Positions 45,840-57,128 of a stretch of DNA of 64,000 nucleotides are shown piece after piece. The stretch's first letter is position 1. Each line of letters begins with the position of its first letter. The notes beneath the pieces are model-generated. The model ran no database searches and was not told where the DNA came from. It saw only the letters and a program-made list of their open reading frames with translations. The position numbers were made by a program, and so were the translations under genes. The DNA is taken from positions 280,197,242-280,261,241 of the forward strand of contig OY294067.1 in the NCBI GenBank assembly GCA_958510875.1. The letters are read 5' to 3'. The DNA comes from Endomychus coccineus. Lineage: Eukaryota > Arthropoda > Insecta > Coleoptera > Endomychidae.

Positions 45840-46330
45840 AGATTCAGGTCACTTGGATCATTTCTGAGCAAAGAAAAGGCTTAGCCGTCGTCGCCCTAAA
45901 ATGTAAGCGAAAACGTTGACGCGTTACTGCCAGTGTTACAGAACAATCCAGCCCTTCCATCCTAAATGACTAAAATGTTGCACCTTCAAGATTACAAAAT
46001 TCAGTTCACACAACAAGCGAAGCCAGCTGATCATCAACAGCGCAGAAACTTTGTGAATATTGGATGATGGTACAACAGGACATTGACATCAACAAGAGAA
46101 AATTCATGTGCGTTCCCTTTGTTATGCAGGAAAAGTAACTACTTGGTATGCCATATGAACAGGAGGGTTCATCAGACCTTATTTTTAAGGGGTCGGTGGC
46201 ATTTTTTTTTGACAATAAATGTTCGTCAATGTTTCTATAAGACACCTAGATTCAAAATTGAAGTTTTTGTTGAGTCAGCCTACAGAAATATTTCTTGGTA
46301 TAAGCCATTAGGTTTGTATAGGTAGAGATT
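45840..46330 (+). pseudogene. Tc1/mariner-superfamily transposase remnant
   Basis: The trace KIQFTQQAKPADHQQRRNFV (about 45992-46050) matches the conserved linker before the first catalytic Asp in a common insect transposase family (Y-K-x-Q-L-T-Q-x-L-K-P-x-D-H-x-x-R). Preceding sequence (45890-45960) gives a weak match to the helix-turn-helix part. The region after 46100 (HFFLTINVRQCF) may be the AHFxLxGxVNxQNCR block. Heavily mutated; the catalytic core cannot be read. Confidence 0.5.
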
Positions 46331-47400
46331 ACCGTCCTCAGGATGTAACAATATTTCCTCAGAAATTACAGATCATAGCTCAATCCGATCACCTTTCTGG
46401 ATATTAGCGTGCCATCGAGTCGTTCCTTCAAATTTTTTCCGGTGGATTCCGATTAACAAGACATCCCAGCTGTATCAGATCTAATTTACAAATCGACGCA
46501 ATGTACTCGGTGATCTTATTTGAAGTTTTAGGATGAAAGCAGTACGCTCGTCACGGATTCTACCTTTGAACATAGATTAGGTTGAATATCTAGTTCGCCT
46601 AATTCAATTGAAACCGTCTGATCGAAAAAGTTTCTCATGTGCACGTGAATTGCGTTGGCCAGTCTCGTATCACTTATTACAATGCCTTTACTGCCGGTTT
46701 CATTTTTCAACGGTAAGTTCCATTCCAATCGCACAATCTGAAGTTAAGTTTCCAATATATCTCCCATTTCTAACGGTAGAAACAGATATCGAAATGCCAC
46801 TTGAGCCAATACGAATACCTTTGCATTCCTTAACTTTAATGCTGACTCCCAATGTTAGGGGACAACAAGACTTGTTTGAGAATATTTTCATCAAAGGGCT
46901 AGTTGTTGAGCATCAGAACAATAACTTGGTCCTTGATTACAGCATGTTATCCTCCTCCACTGTTGTATGAATATATCATATCGAATAGACCATTTGCTTG
47001 ATATGGTTCCGGACTTCTTAGGAAAAGTGTTTCATTATTATGTCATGATGAATATACAGTATGAGCTACAGATTATTAGTGTTCTTGTACTTTATATCAT
47101 AACAAATGTATACAGTTCTCTCTAAAAATGTAAGTTAAGGTGTGCATTGTCTAAATTTCGAAATGGGACTTCTTGAAATGGATATGATCCATACTAAGCT
47201 GTTTGGAATTGAATTATCAATAGTACATTGTGTATCTAGTAGTAAAAGCAATATATTCCCGGACGACAATGTAAACTGTTGGCCGAGGCGTTGAGCCGAG
47301 GCTAAAAAGCATTGAATGCTGCATCAAACTATGATAGTCCCAAACTAAAATTGCACTACATCATGAAAAATCAGTTTCTTCTACCTTTCAATCTAATCTG
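46331..47400. other. Unassigned, overlapping open frames on both strands
   Basis: Open frames overlap on opposite strands at 46528-46970 (plus 46608-46970; minus 46734-46528 and 46894-46700). The minus-strand reading has a protein-like composition (for example KNETGSKGIVISDTRLANA), but I do not recognise it. It may be a decayed retroelement. Confidence 0.3.
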
Positions 47401-47409
47401 TTTATTTCG

Positions 47410-48165
47410 TCATCATCCTTTGAGGGGAGGGGGTTTAGTCCCGAAGTGCACCTAGGTCACTTAGTTGGGCCCATTGTGCGCCCCGTGGTCAGAAGCCTAT
47501 TCTATTCTAGCAGGTTTGTGGCCGGCCAGAAACCCAGACATTCTCCGGAGTGACAATGCCTGAGGAATGTCAATGCAGGGCATTCCAACACGATTCCTAC
47601 GTATAGGATCTTTCGCGATGCCCATAGTATGAAGGTGTTTGTTAAGACGACAGTGACCAGTTAGGATTCCTGTCATCTCTCTGATGTCCCTTCTGTTCAG
47701 AGAAAGCAGTTTCTTTGAGAATCTAGGCACAGACTCTTTGATGAAGAACTTGGCCTGCCTCATGCGTGGTGATTCTCGGAACAGTTCAGACCACTCTTTA
47801 TTAGGTTGGCCCAGAAGGGCCGGTCAAGGGCCGGTCCAAAAGGGACGCCGGACGAACCCCCGCCTAGCAAGGGTGTCGGCCATTTCTATTCCTTCAACTT
47901 CACTGTGTCCAGGGACCCAGATGAGTTGAACATTATTTCTCCTGGCTAGTTCAGCTGGTGTATCTCTGCATTCTTTGGCAAGCCTTTGATGTGACTCTGG
48001 GAGACCGGCTGTCTGTCCATATATATGCGCCTATTTACATAGTTTCTTCGCAGGTTTTCCATGGCACAAATCGTTATTGCGTAGACCTCCGCCTGAAAAG
48101 CCGTGCAGTAAGCGCCTAGAGTCACTTTGGTCTTCTTAGGTATACTCCTGCTGTTTATTTTACAT
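47410..48165 (-). pseudogene. LINE RNase H and C-terminal region remnant
   Basis: Minus strand: an RNase H trace with AFQAEVYAI (Glu of the active site, about 48100), a missing central part, then LIWVPGHSEVEGIEMADTLA (about 47920-47865, final His/Asp region). A ~60-residue linker follows, then RQAKFFIKE and LTGHCRLNKHLHTMGI (47763-47600), the C-terminal LINE segment before the zinc knuckle, whose cysteines are not visible. A 16-bp duplicated run (GGGCCGGTC/GGGCCGGTCC) at 47817-47836 disturbs the frame. Similar in type to the fragment at 28230-28440. Confidence 0.75.
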
Positions 48166-49080
48166 GAATAAAAGCTAACAACAAAGTCTACTAAAAATTT
48201 TGGTATCTCTTGAAAATTCCTAATCTTTCACATATGTCCTATTGCAGTACCAGCGATGATATTCTATTTTATTTCTTCAAATTATTGCATCTTGACGTAA
48301 TCAGTTGAGGTTTTGCACTTCAAGCAGACAGCCAATATTAGCAACCACATCAAAGTTTTCCAATACATCAATTCTGATTGAACTGTACAAAATAGAGCAG
48401 CACGCACTGAACCCTCCGATGCACCATCAAATTATTACATAATGCAGTGGGATCACTTAGTCCCTAATGTTCAATACGTTACCTTGCATGTAACGTTCAC
48501 ATTCAATGTCAATGAGATATTCCGGTAAAGTAAGTTTACATGAGGGCATATTTCAGACTAACGTGGCGTGGCGTAGGTATTGTTAATACGGTAATAGTCT
48601 GAAGACGTATTTGCCAATTGAGTGGAACACCTTCTGTTTATGATTTATATAGTCGTATGTCAAAGGGTAACATATGACGTAATGACATTTATAATAACTT
48701 TCGTGGATGTCGATGTCACAAGGGTTATATCTGGTGAACAAGGCTGGATCGACTTTATGATTTATTGTTTCCATATTGGCATTCAATCAGTTGGAATATT
48801 TTATGAAAAGCTCCCTCCGATGATATATAACGTAAACAGCACACCATTTCCTGGCAATACGGAATTAAAATGACGTGGTTCATTCATTTCGGAATATCGG
48901 CAGACATGAAAATCCGAAGGGTTTTGTGTGAAATTACATCTGGGAAGAACTTGTCTACAGAACGGAAGAGAATGAAACTGAAGTCCATGAATTATCGTGG
49001 ACTTGTACGCACCTTCGAGGATATATTGCGATTAATAAGCACCCACAAACTGTCCTTGACAATTGTTCAGCAGCTCTGAT
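48166..49080. other. Intergenic, nothing recognised
   Basis: Overlapping frames on both strands at 48583-48873 are not recognised. Confidence 0.35.
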
Positions 49081-49089
49081 ATTTGATTC

Positions 49090-49760
49090 ATAACGAAACG
49101 AGCTGTGATCAATTTGATCACGTGACTTCCATCACACGTAGAAATTTATTGCGAATGATTAGAAACAAAATTTCATCAAGATTGGTTCTTGTCTGCTTTA
49201 AGGGGTGATAAATTGAGATGGGGAATTTTTTCGAAATCTTATGTAGAAAGTGATTTTTCTCTTGTTTTGAAGGTCAAGTTTGCGAAATTTCAAAGATCCT
49301 TACTTGTCTATTTCAAGGGGTAAAAAATGAGGTTGAGGAAGTTTTTCACGAAATATCATGTTTTGAAGGTCACTTGTACAGAATTTCATTAAGATCGCTA
49401 TCTTATCTGCTTTAAGGGTTGAAAAAATTAGATAGGGTAGTTTTATCGAAATCTCATCAATACAGTGATTTTCCGGTTGTTTTGCAGGTCGAGTGTGCGG
49501 AATTTTAAGGGGCGCAATGGGGGTAGTTAATTCGAAATCTCATATGAACGGTGACCATTATTCTTATTTTGAAAGTCAAGTCTGTAGAATTTTATCAAAT
49601 TTGGTACTTCAAGGGACAAAAATGCAGTTGAGGTAGTTTTTCTCGAAATCTCTTGTAGAAAGTAAATGTAAATTACTTTCTTCTTGGTTTGAAGATCGAG
49701 TGGGCAAAATTTCACTAAGAACGGTATTTGTCTGTTTATTTTATGGAGGAGTAAACGGGT
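49090..49760 (+). repeat. Tandem array, ~125-bp unit, about 5 diverged copies
   Basis: Each unit contains, in order, GTCAAGTnTGCnAAATTTCA, TACTTGTCTGCTTTAAGGGG, TGAGATGGGGnAGTTTTTTC, GAAATCTCATGTAGAAAGTG and TTTTTCTTGTTTTGAAGGTC. The left flank is AGCTGTGATCAATTTGATCA followed by CGTGACTTCC, the family D terminus. The same array occurs on the other strand at 60496-60960. Confidence 0.85.
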
Positions 49761-50048
49761 TAAGTTAAAAACTATGCATTTTAGGTATAGAAATATGATG
49801 GTTAGATGCACATTTTTCTCTATGGACTGGTTTCCTTGAATAAGAATCATGCTGTGTAAAAATTTCTAATAAGAGAGAACTTCTTAAAAATGCATGACAA
49901 TGTTCAAAACATAAAGGACAGTTAACGAGCACACGACAAAAACAACAAGGTACGTACCAGGCATCGATCACGGTGCCTATGGCACATAAGACGAGTGCTT
50001 TTCCAACTGCGCTACTATAGACCCAGTTCCGTCGAGTCGGAGTATATA

Positions 50049-51412
50049 CAGGGTGTTCCGTCTCAGACGAGCCACCCCGTATATTTCTTATCCCATAGTG
50101 AGTGGAAAAATCTCCCGAAACACGTCGAATGATTTTGTTTGGGGACATCTTTTGACGTATATTTGAGGCTTGAACGAGCAACCCCCTAATAGGGGGCGCT
50201 TCAACCCTTCAAAATTGAATAGGGGAGAGGGGTTGAGTGATACGTCATTTGAAAGGTCTTGGAAGCCTCTTTACAACGGTTAATTTTGTTGCTCGAATAC
50301 GCCACCTTGAATATTTTGGTTATTTGTACAATGTACAAGCTCATTTTTATTAAGCCTTTTTTACAAACTTAAACAATCTTCAAAAAATCATATTCGTAAG
50401 AAAACAGCAAAACATTTCCTTATGTTGCCTTCATTTTTTGTTCTAAGAAGGTGTTTATCTGGTTTTAACGCATCTTCGATCATTTCATGATTTTAATCAA
50501 TCTGTTGAGTTACTACTTTGCTGATTTGTTTAAAATTTCAAAAAATATGGTGTACACATTGCAAGAACGTGTTGAGCTGGTTAGACTTTATTTCCAAAAT
50601 CAAAATTATGCCCGAGCGGCTGCAAGGATATTTAACGAAAACAATTCTGAACGTAGCGTTCGCCATAAGTACGTAATGGAATTGATTTCAAAATTTGTGG
50701 AGACGGGTTCAATAATGGATAAAAAAAGGGCACCCATTGGAATTGTTAATGATGAAGGAGCAGCTGTGGCGGTATTGGGACATATCCAACTTATACCAAA
50801 CACGCAATCTGTACGACGACTTCCTGCAGCTTCCGGTATTAGCCAATCTAACGTTTTCAGAATTTTACTTTACCAATTATGCTGAACCATGTTAGAGACG
50901 GTTTTCAGTCAAGATTGTATTATTGTATGGAAGTCAATGGAGGACAATTTGAACATTTGATTTAAACACGCAGATTTAATTTGTTTCATTGTAAGCATGA
51001 CAACACAATTCAATTTTTTTACGAATGTGATTTTTTGAAGATTGTTTAAGTTTTTGAAAAAGGCTCAATAAAAATGAGCTTGTACATTGTACAAATAACC
51101 AAAATATTCAAGGTGGTGCATTCGAGCAACAAAATCAATTTTTGGCGAAAACGGTTCATCAAATTTACGTTTTTCATACACCGTTGTAAAGATGCTTCCA
51201 AGACCTTTCAACTGACGTATCACTCAACCCCCCTCCCCTATTCAATTTTGAGGGGTTGAAGCGCCCCCTATTAGGGGGTTGCTCGTTCAAGCCTCAAATA
51301 TACTTCAAAAGATGTCCCCCAAACAAAACCATTCGACGTGTTTCGGGAGATTTTTCCACTCACTATGGGATAAGATATATACGGGGTGGCTTGTCTGAGA
51401 TGGAACATCCTG
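50049..51412 (+). mobile_element. DD41D-type mariner relative with ~350-bp inverted repeats, catalytic core deleted
   Basis: Begins CAGGGTGTTCCGTCTCAGAC and ends with the complement of CAGGATGTTCCATCTCAGAC, flanked by TA (50047-50048 and 51413-51414). Long inverted arms run to about 50395 and from about 51030. The interior holds a transposase whose middle is gone. Terminal motif and arm style are like the element at 37378-39663. Confidence 0.92.
50547..50965 (+). pseudogene. DD41D-type transposase with catalytic core deleted
   Basis: From the ATG at 50547: VYTLQERVELVRLYFQNQNY and KYVMELISKFVETGS (first helix-turn-helix and its partner), then HIQLIPNTQSVRRLPAASGI and SQSNVFRIL (second DNA-binding half). 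The frame ends at 50885. From 50888 a second piece gives HVRDGFQSRLYYCMEVNGGQ and ends FEHLI plus stop (50963-50965), the C-terminus of the family. The whole catalytic domain between them (roughly 180 residues) is missing. It could make a DNA-binding protein without catalytic activity. Confidence 0.85.
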
Positions 51413-51454
51413 TATAATAAATTGTTTTATAACATCGATGGCGTCATTGAATCT

Positions 51455-51790
51455 AAAAGGAGAATTTCGGACACTTCTGCAGGTTAAATATATTCGTGTG
51501 ATATATATTTATAACACTCGGAAAGGCATTACAGCACCCAAAAATAATGCATTTCAATTTTTGCCTATTAAACGCGATCTGAAAAATTTCAAATCCATAC
51601 GACCAATAGGAACGGCGCAATCGTCGACACAATTTTTACGCACGCCAACACGCACACGCACGCATACAGACATCATCTGGAAAAGAGTCTAGATCGATTT
51701 AGAAATGCTCAAAACGGAAATATCCGCAAAAATCCCCTTACCTATACTACGTTTAGTGAGGAAAGTTTAAACTGTGAATCAAGCCTTAGG
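51455..51790 (+). repeat. Dispersed repeat family D, partial copy
   Basis: GAATTTCGGACACTTCTGCA then GGTTAAATATATTCGTGTGA match 32869-32910. Near the end, ACTACGTTTAGTGAGGAAAG resembles the family's palindromic CTCACTACG terminus. It starts 40 bp after the previous element. A CACG/CACA-rich run lies at 51645-51665. Confidence 0.5.
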
Positions 51791-52099
51791 TGTACTACTT
51801 TCTTCGAGTCGGATCCACGAGGTATGCAAAATATATCCTCGAAAGTATTTAATGAAAACAATAACAACTGACATAACGGTCAAAATCAAATGAAAGAAAA
51901 GAATGGAGGAAATGCATGCTGAATATTCGATTCATTGCAGTCCAGGAAAATAGGCCAAAAATTGGGTAAGTCTTTCGATTTTTACCATCAGTGTATTAAA
52001 GGGTGAAAAATGGCGGAATCGGGTCCTGCGGGGTCCGTAAATTAACTAATCTGTCACTTCCTACACCCTACTTTTATTAGAATATTTTTTCGTTTTCAT

Positions 52100-52640
52100 G
52101 CACTTCTGCAGGTTAAACGTATGATTGTGATAGGCTTCTATTTTCTGTAGCTGTTGTCTGCGTATTTAGTATTCGGAAACACTGATAGGAAAAATAATAT
52201 ATTGCAAATGATCAGAAACAACTAAAAATCTCTCATATACTCTATGTCATATTATTGACAGTTTATTTGAATTGATAAAATATAGGTTTTACAACTCTAT
52301 ATCTTATTATATTTTACTATCTGGTGAAGTCAAAGCCATTGATATAAAGGGTTATTGGAATTTTAATGTAACCTTATTATAATGTAACTATGGTCCACGA
52401 CCAAGAGATTGTAGAATCATCTCTATGACGATGACAGAAAATGTGACTACTTCAGTCACTTAATTCTTTGAATATTGAAATATTAATTTCTGACGCTTCG
52501 GTTGGCTAAATATTATTGTGATACATATTTGTAACCCGAAAAACATTGTTGTCATGATGATATAAAGTGCAGTATAGATTCTATTTTAAAAACTGCAGAT
52601 GGAAGCCGATTACAAAACTTCTCTCATACTACGTATAGTG
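52100..52640 (+). repeat. Dispersed repeat family D, further copies
   Basis: CACTTCTGCAGGTTAAACG at about 52100, GATCAGAAACA...ACTCTATGTCATATT at about 52210-52260, a second GGCTAAATATTATTGTGATA block at about 52500, and the ACTACGTATAGTGAGAG palindrome at about 52627-52643. It is probably one full and one partial copy in the same direction. Confidence 0.5.
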
Positions 52641-52836
52641 AGAGTAAAAATTCATGATATTAAATTTTCTTGCACTCCTCTGGCTATGAATCGATTGCAT
52701 AAATATGTTTCTTACGTTGTACTGGGTTAAAGTTAAACCCAGCACACCACCATCCTATGAAAAGATGTATGTTAATATTTGCACATGTTACTTCATAGCT
52801 AATTACTACAAATAGTTTTCTATGGATTTTGAATAG

Positions 52837-53105
52837 GTAATACTATTTTTTATTGGGGTGAGCTAGCTTGATTGTCAAAGTGCTCACCAGTCCAATTTTT
52901 CAAATCACGTAATGTTTTTTTTCGAGTAACTAATTTCAATGAATAGGAAATACTGTTTTTTATTGGGTGAGCTAGCTTGATTGTCAAAGTGCTCGACCCC
53001 CAAAACATTTTTTAAATACGACGATGATTAGTATTCTATCGATTTTATATAAGAAATACCGTTCCTGGACGGTCTAGGCTACCTTGGCATTCAAGCTAGC
53101 CCAGA
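52837..53105 (+). repeat. Tandem repeat, ~105-bp unit, 2.5 copies
   Basis: GGGTGAGCTAGCTTGATTGT and CAAAGTGCTC occur at 52857-52887 and again at 52965-52994. A third, altered copy at about 53065-53105 reads partly in the opposite sense (CATTCAAGCTAGCCC). Confidence 0.8.
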
Positions 53106-54128
53106 CCTTCCAAAAACTCCATATTTTGTAAAACAATAATGCGTTAATTTTAGTTATTGAATAATACATTGCAATAACTAAGACACAGTACAAAATATGT
53201 AAAATAAATTCATACCTGGTATTCCACCATAATTGTTGAATACTTATGTGTGTTGTGTTTCATTATATTAATGGATATTGTGACCTGTGATGGGTCCGTA
53301 GACGCTACGAGATACAAATGAGCTCGCGAATTCTCAATTCTTTCCCGCAAGTTAAATTATGCAAAATTGTCTAGCAAAGATATTACTTGCTTTTATTACA
53401 ACCTCTAAACCTTAAGCCGAGACCATAAGTACGACGAAATTAATTTCTTTTATCCGTGAAACAATTCTCAGACGATTACATTCGAAAGCGAAAAGTTCAT
53501 CCCTTCACAATATTAAATTATTTGCTGGTTTCCAATTATTAATAATCTTCATAAAACTGGATTTGCATTTATAATTTCAAACGCAAGAGTTTATTGGTCG
53601 TAAAATTAACGATTTCAACAATACCGGGGATCTATTGCAGCAGAAGTTTATTAATTTTATATTTCACAATTCAATCGTTAAAATAATTTATGATGTGGAA
53701 TTAATTTTGTAAAAAACCTATCCAGCGTTTCGCTTGATAGTTTTTTTTTAAATTAATTTCGAGTTATTTTTTTGTGTTTTCACAACATATTTGGTGAAGA
53801 TGATTTCCGCTTTTCATAATAAAATTCGGTACAATAAAGCAATAAACTACTTCACTGCAATATAAATGCTATACTTATGCCTGAATCGGAATTGGTAAAC
53901 TGGAAAGAAAGTTTAACTTATTAGAAGAGGTGTAATTCAGCAAAACGTTGAAATGCCTTGGGCATCTATTGCTGTTAATAAGTGGATAATTTGTATTACT
54001 TTTTCTAGACCAAAACAACATAACAAAAATCCTCGATGCATATGTGCACCGTTTGTTTATAAAGAGCTGAAATCGTTGAAATTGAATAAATAGTTGTTAT
54101 AAAGTTATACTCGGTGCTTCTCTTCCAG
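53106..54128. other. Intergenic, nothing recognised
   Basis: A/T-rich with a pyrimidine tract and AG at 54116-54128 that could be a splice acceptor for the candidate exon that follows. Confidence 0.35.
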
Positions 54129-54235
54129 ATTGCTTGTTATCAAGAAAAGGAAAACATTGAATGTTACACTTAATGAGAAAAATATCCTGGTTGCTCTGGT
54201 GCAAAAATATCGGTCTACTGATTCAATTAAAGATG
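54129..54235 (+). other. Candidate host exon, Myb/SANT-like domain start
   Basis: Bounded by CTTCTCTTCCAG (acceptor-like) and GATGGTAAAT (donor-like). The open frame reads LLVIKKRKTLNVTLNEKNIL, then VALVQKYRSTDSIKD. The pattern, with E-K-x-x-L-v-x-L-V-x-K-Y, resembles the first helix of Myb/SANT-like (MSANTD/apontic type) DNA-binding domains. A possible continuation lies on both sides of the LINE at 54299-54321 and 56943-57128. In that splice model a TAG follows the junction at once, so either the gene is dead or the junction differs. Confidence 0.35.
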
Positions 54236-54331
54236 GTAAATATGATAAAGTACTTTTTTTTCTGAAGATTACCTAAATTTCTCCTTTCTGGGTGGCAGAT
54301 TAGTCCACTTATACTCTTACCAAATTGAAAA

Positions 54332-56832
54332 TGCATTCAAGTGACATAAATCACAGAGAATCTTTCAAAGCAATAAAAACGAGTGCTGAAAATATACAGA
54401 TAGACTTCGAAGAAGAGGTTCCCAACCCACTAAACGCACAAATAAGCATTGAAGAACTCGAAGAATCACTTCAACAGAGCAAGAACTCAAGCGCAGGACC
54501 AGATGATATTCCACCGATCTTCCTACAGAACCTTCCACTGAATGCAAAAAAGTATCTCCTACAAATCTACAATCATATCTGGATAAACAAAGTATTTCCT
54601 CGAAAGTGGTCCCAAGCAATCATTATACCAGTTCTCAAGACAAACAAATCAAAAATGAACCCAGATTCTTACAGACCCATATCCCTCACATGTGCTTTAT
54701 GTAAAATATTGGAAAAAATTGTAAACAAGAGATTAATGTGGTTCTTAGAATCAAAAAATCTAATAATTCCAGAACAAAGCGGTTTCAGAAAAAACAGGAC
54801 AACTGCAGATAATCTGGTCGATATGGAATCCGAAATTCATGAGGGCTTCGCCAACAAGCAGGATTGTATTGCAGTATTTTTTGACATCACCCGAGCCTAT
54901 GATTCGACGTGGAGGCAAGGAATTTTAAAAACATTACACAAATGGGACATACGAGGCAATATATTACAATTCATCAATAACTTCCTTAAAGAACGCCACT
55001 TCTGTGTTCGAGTAAACAGTACTACATCGTCGGAGAGAATTCAACAAAATGGAATACCACAAGGATCAGTTCTTAGCGTCACCCTCTTCTTGGTAGCAAT
55101 AAACAACATTCTGGACAATTGCAGACCCCCAGTTAAAGCAAGACTTTATGCAGACGATTTAGTCATTTTTATAAAAGGAAAAATGTATATTCAATGCAAA
55201 AACAGTTACAGAAAACACTCGACAGTCTTGAAAAATGGGCAGAAACTAATGGCGTCCAATTCTCCCACGAGAAAACAAAATGTCTACTGTTCTCAAAAAA
55301 ACATAATCCTGAAATTCCTCGTTTAACCTTAGATGGTCGACCACTGAATTTTGTTGACAATTTGAAGTTTTCAGGAATGATATTCGACAAAAAGCTGAAC
55401 TGGAAAGATCACATTATTAACTTGAAGAATGTATGTCAAAACGGACTGAACCTGATGAGAACACTTGCAAATAGGAACTGGGGTGCTGATTACAATAGTC
55501 TTATGCTGATATACAAATCCTTAATCACATCTAAGCTGGACTACGGCTCATTAGTATATTCATCTGCAAAAAAATCGATTCTGAGAAGCCTGGATACCAT
55601 CCACAATACAGCACTAAAAATCGCATTGGGAGCCTTTTGTACAAGTCCTTCTGCCAGTGTCCACTGCGAAACAGGAGAATATCCCCTACATTCAAGAAGA
55701 AAATTTTTGAGTCTTTCATACGCTGTTGCAGTATCTTCAAACCCCCACTAATCCTACAAGACACAACATATTCTCTGATCGCTTCAAAAACCTTTATGCT
55801 TCAAAACCAAAAACAGATCCTCCCTTCTATGAGAGAATCAACCGATACCTTGCAGAATACCAGCTAACTTTTCCCCAAACATTTTCCAACAATATCCCCA
55901 CCCCACCTCCTTGGACTATCAACCTTCCAGAAATCAATACAAACCTACTTCAGTACAATAAAAATCATACCAACCCCCTTCTAAACATTCAAAAATTCAA
56001 TGAAATGATGGAAAAACAGCAGGGATTTTACGAAGTATATACGGATGCGTCAAAGACCGAAGATGGCACAACAGCAGCTTTCATGACCCCAAATTACAGC
56101 ACCGCTTATAAACTGAATAAGACCTGTAGCATATACCACGGAGAACTTCTGGCTATTTTAAAGGCATTGGAGTACATAAAAACCAAAGAGCAACAAAATA
56201 TAATTATTATATCGGACTCTCTCAGTGCACTTTCCAGCCTCTCCCAGGTATTCCCGAACAACCCAATCCTTCTCTCTATTAAGAACGAGCTATATAATCT
56301 GCAACTGCAACACAGAACCGTGAAGTTTATATGGATTCCATCGCACATCGGAATAATAGGCAATGAAGATGTAGACAAATTAGCGAGAGGGTCAATTGGT
56401 GATGATACGATCCCAACTATACAGGAAATTGTACACACTGACTATGAAAAGACAGTTAAGGATTCTATCATCACAGAATGGCAATCTCAGTGGAATAATT
56501 CTCAATCTAAATTATATCAAGTGAAAAAACATGTCACCCCATGGAAATCAAACCCCGCCAGTAGAAAGCACCAAATCATTCTCTCCAGATTAAGAATTGG
56601 CCATACCCGAATAACACATAGTTACCTCCTTTCAAGAAGTAACCCACCAACGTGTGAAGTGTGCCAAAGTCAGCTCTCCGTTAAACACATCCTAGAAGAA
56701 TGTCCAATGTACTATAACCAGCGACGCGTACACCACATTCCTCCATCAATTGAAGCAATACTGAACTCCAGATGTGATATGAAAAAACTAATAGCGTTTC
56801 TAACAAATATCAATATTACTAACGAAATATAA
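54332..56832 (+). pseudogene. LINE ORF2 C-terminal two thirds: reverse transcriptase, RNase H, zinc knuckle
   Basis: RT: SSAGPDDIPP, YRPISLTC, IPEQSGFRKNRTT, FFDITRAYDSTW (first catalytic Asp), GIPQGSVLS, YADD at 55147-55158. A one-base loss in an A run near 55181 moves the frame to 55194-55751, which gives KTKCLLFSKKHNPEIP and the thumb with FDKKLNWKDHI and SLITSKLDYGSLVYSS. An extra base in the C run near 55740 moves it to 55726-56832. RNase H follows with, in that last frame, Asp 107 (YTDAS), Glu 140 (YHGELLAI), Asp 164 (IISDSLSAL) and Asp 217 after WIPSHIGIIGNEDVD. The zinc motif is CEVC...KHILEEC (C-x2-C-x7-H-x4-C). RNase H after the RT points to the I/Jockey-R1 group. Both breaks are in homopolymers, so sequencing error is possible. 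Confidence 0.92.
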
Positions 56833-56942
56833 TTATTGTAAATATTATTCATTATATATATGTATTCATTGTGTCATACATTTCTGTGTCTCTAATAACC
56901 TTAAGGGTTGATGAGACTATTATTTAAATAAAAAAAAATGAA
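54332..56942 (+). mobile_element. I-like LINE insertion, 5' truncated, 10-bp target duplication
   Basis: Flanked by AAATTGAAAA at 54322-54331 and 56943-56952. It ends with an A-rich tail (AAATAAAAAAAAATGA, to 56942). ORF1 and the endonuclease are missing (5' truncation), while RT, RNase H and zinc knuckle are present. The 3' UTR is about 90 bp. The exact target duplication and small number of defects suggest a recent insertion. Confidence 0.88.
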
Positions 56943-57128
56943 AAATTGAAAACCCTGAAGTCAAAGGCAATATCTCTTACCACAGGGCCGGAACATAAAA
57001 TTGTCAATAAAGTAACATCGTTTATACAGTCGAAAACTGAAAGCTATAATTTGACAGATTCTCTCATGCATGAAGAGCATAGTGTAAGAATGAGCTTTAT
57101 CAAAGAAAAGCAAAAACAGGAGTCATAA
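56943..57128 (+). other. Candidate exon continuation downstream of the LINE (C-terminal end)
   Basis: The frame from the target duplication, LKTLKSKAISLTTG and later LMHEEHSVRMSFIKEKQ, ends at TAA 57126-57128. An L-K-x-L-K-x-K-A run and a C-terminal E-E-H-x-x-R-M coiled segment are typical of Myb/SANT-like proteins. Together with 54129-54235 it suggests that the LINE landed inside a gene or pseudogene of that kind. The middle of the protein is not seen. Confidence 0.35.

Noticed and set aside
46528..46970. Overlapping 120-residue (plus) and 64-68-residue (minus) open frames as genes
   Set aside because: They overlap on opposite strands and resemble no protein I know. Left unassigned in the 46331-47400 entry.
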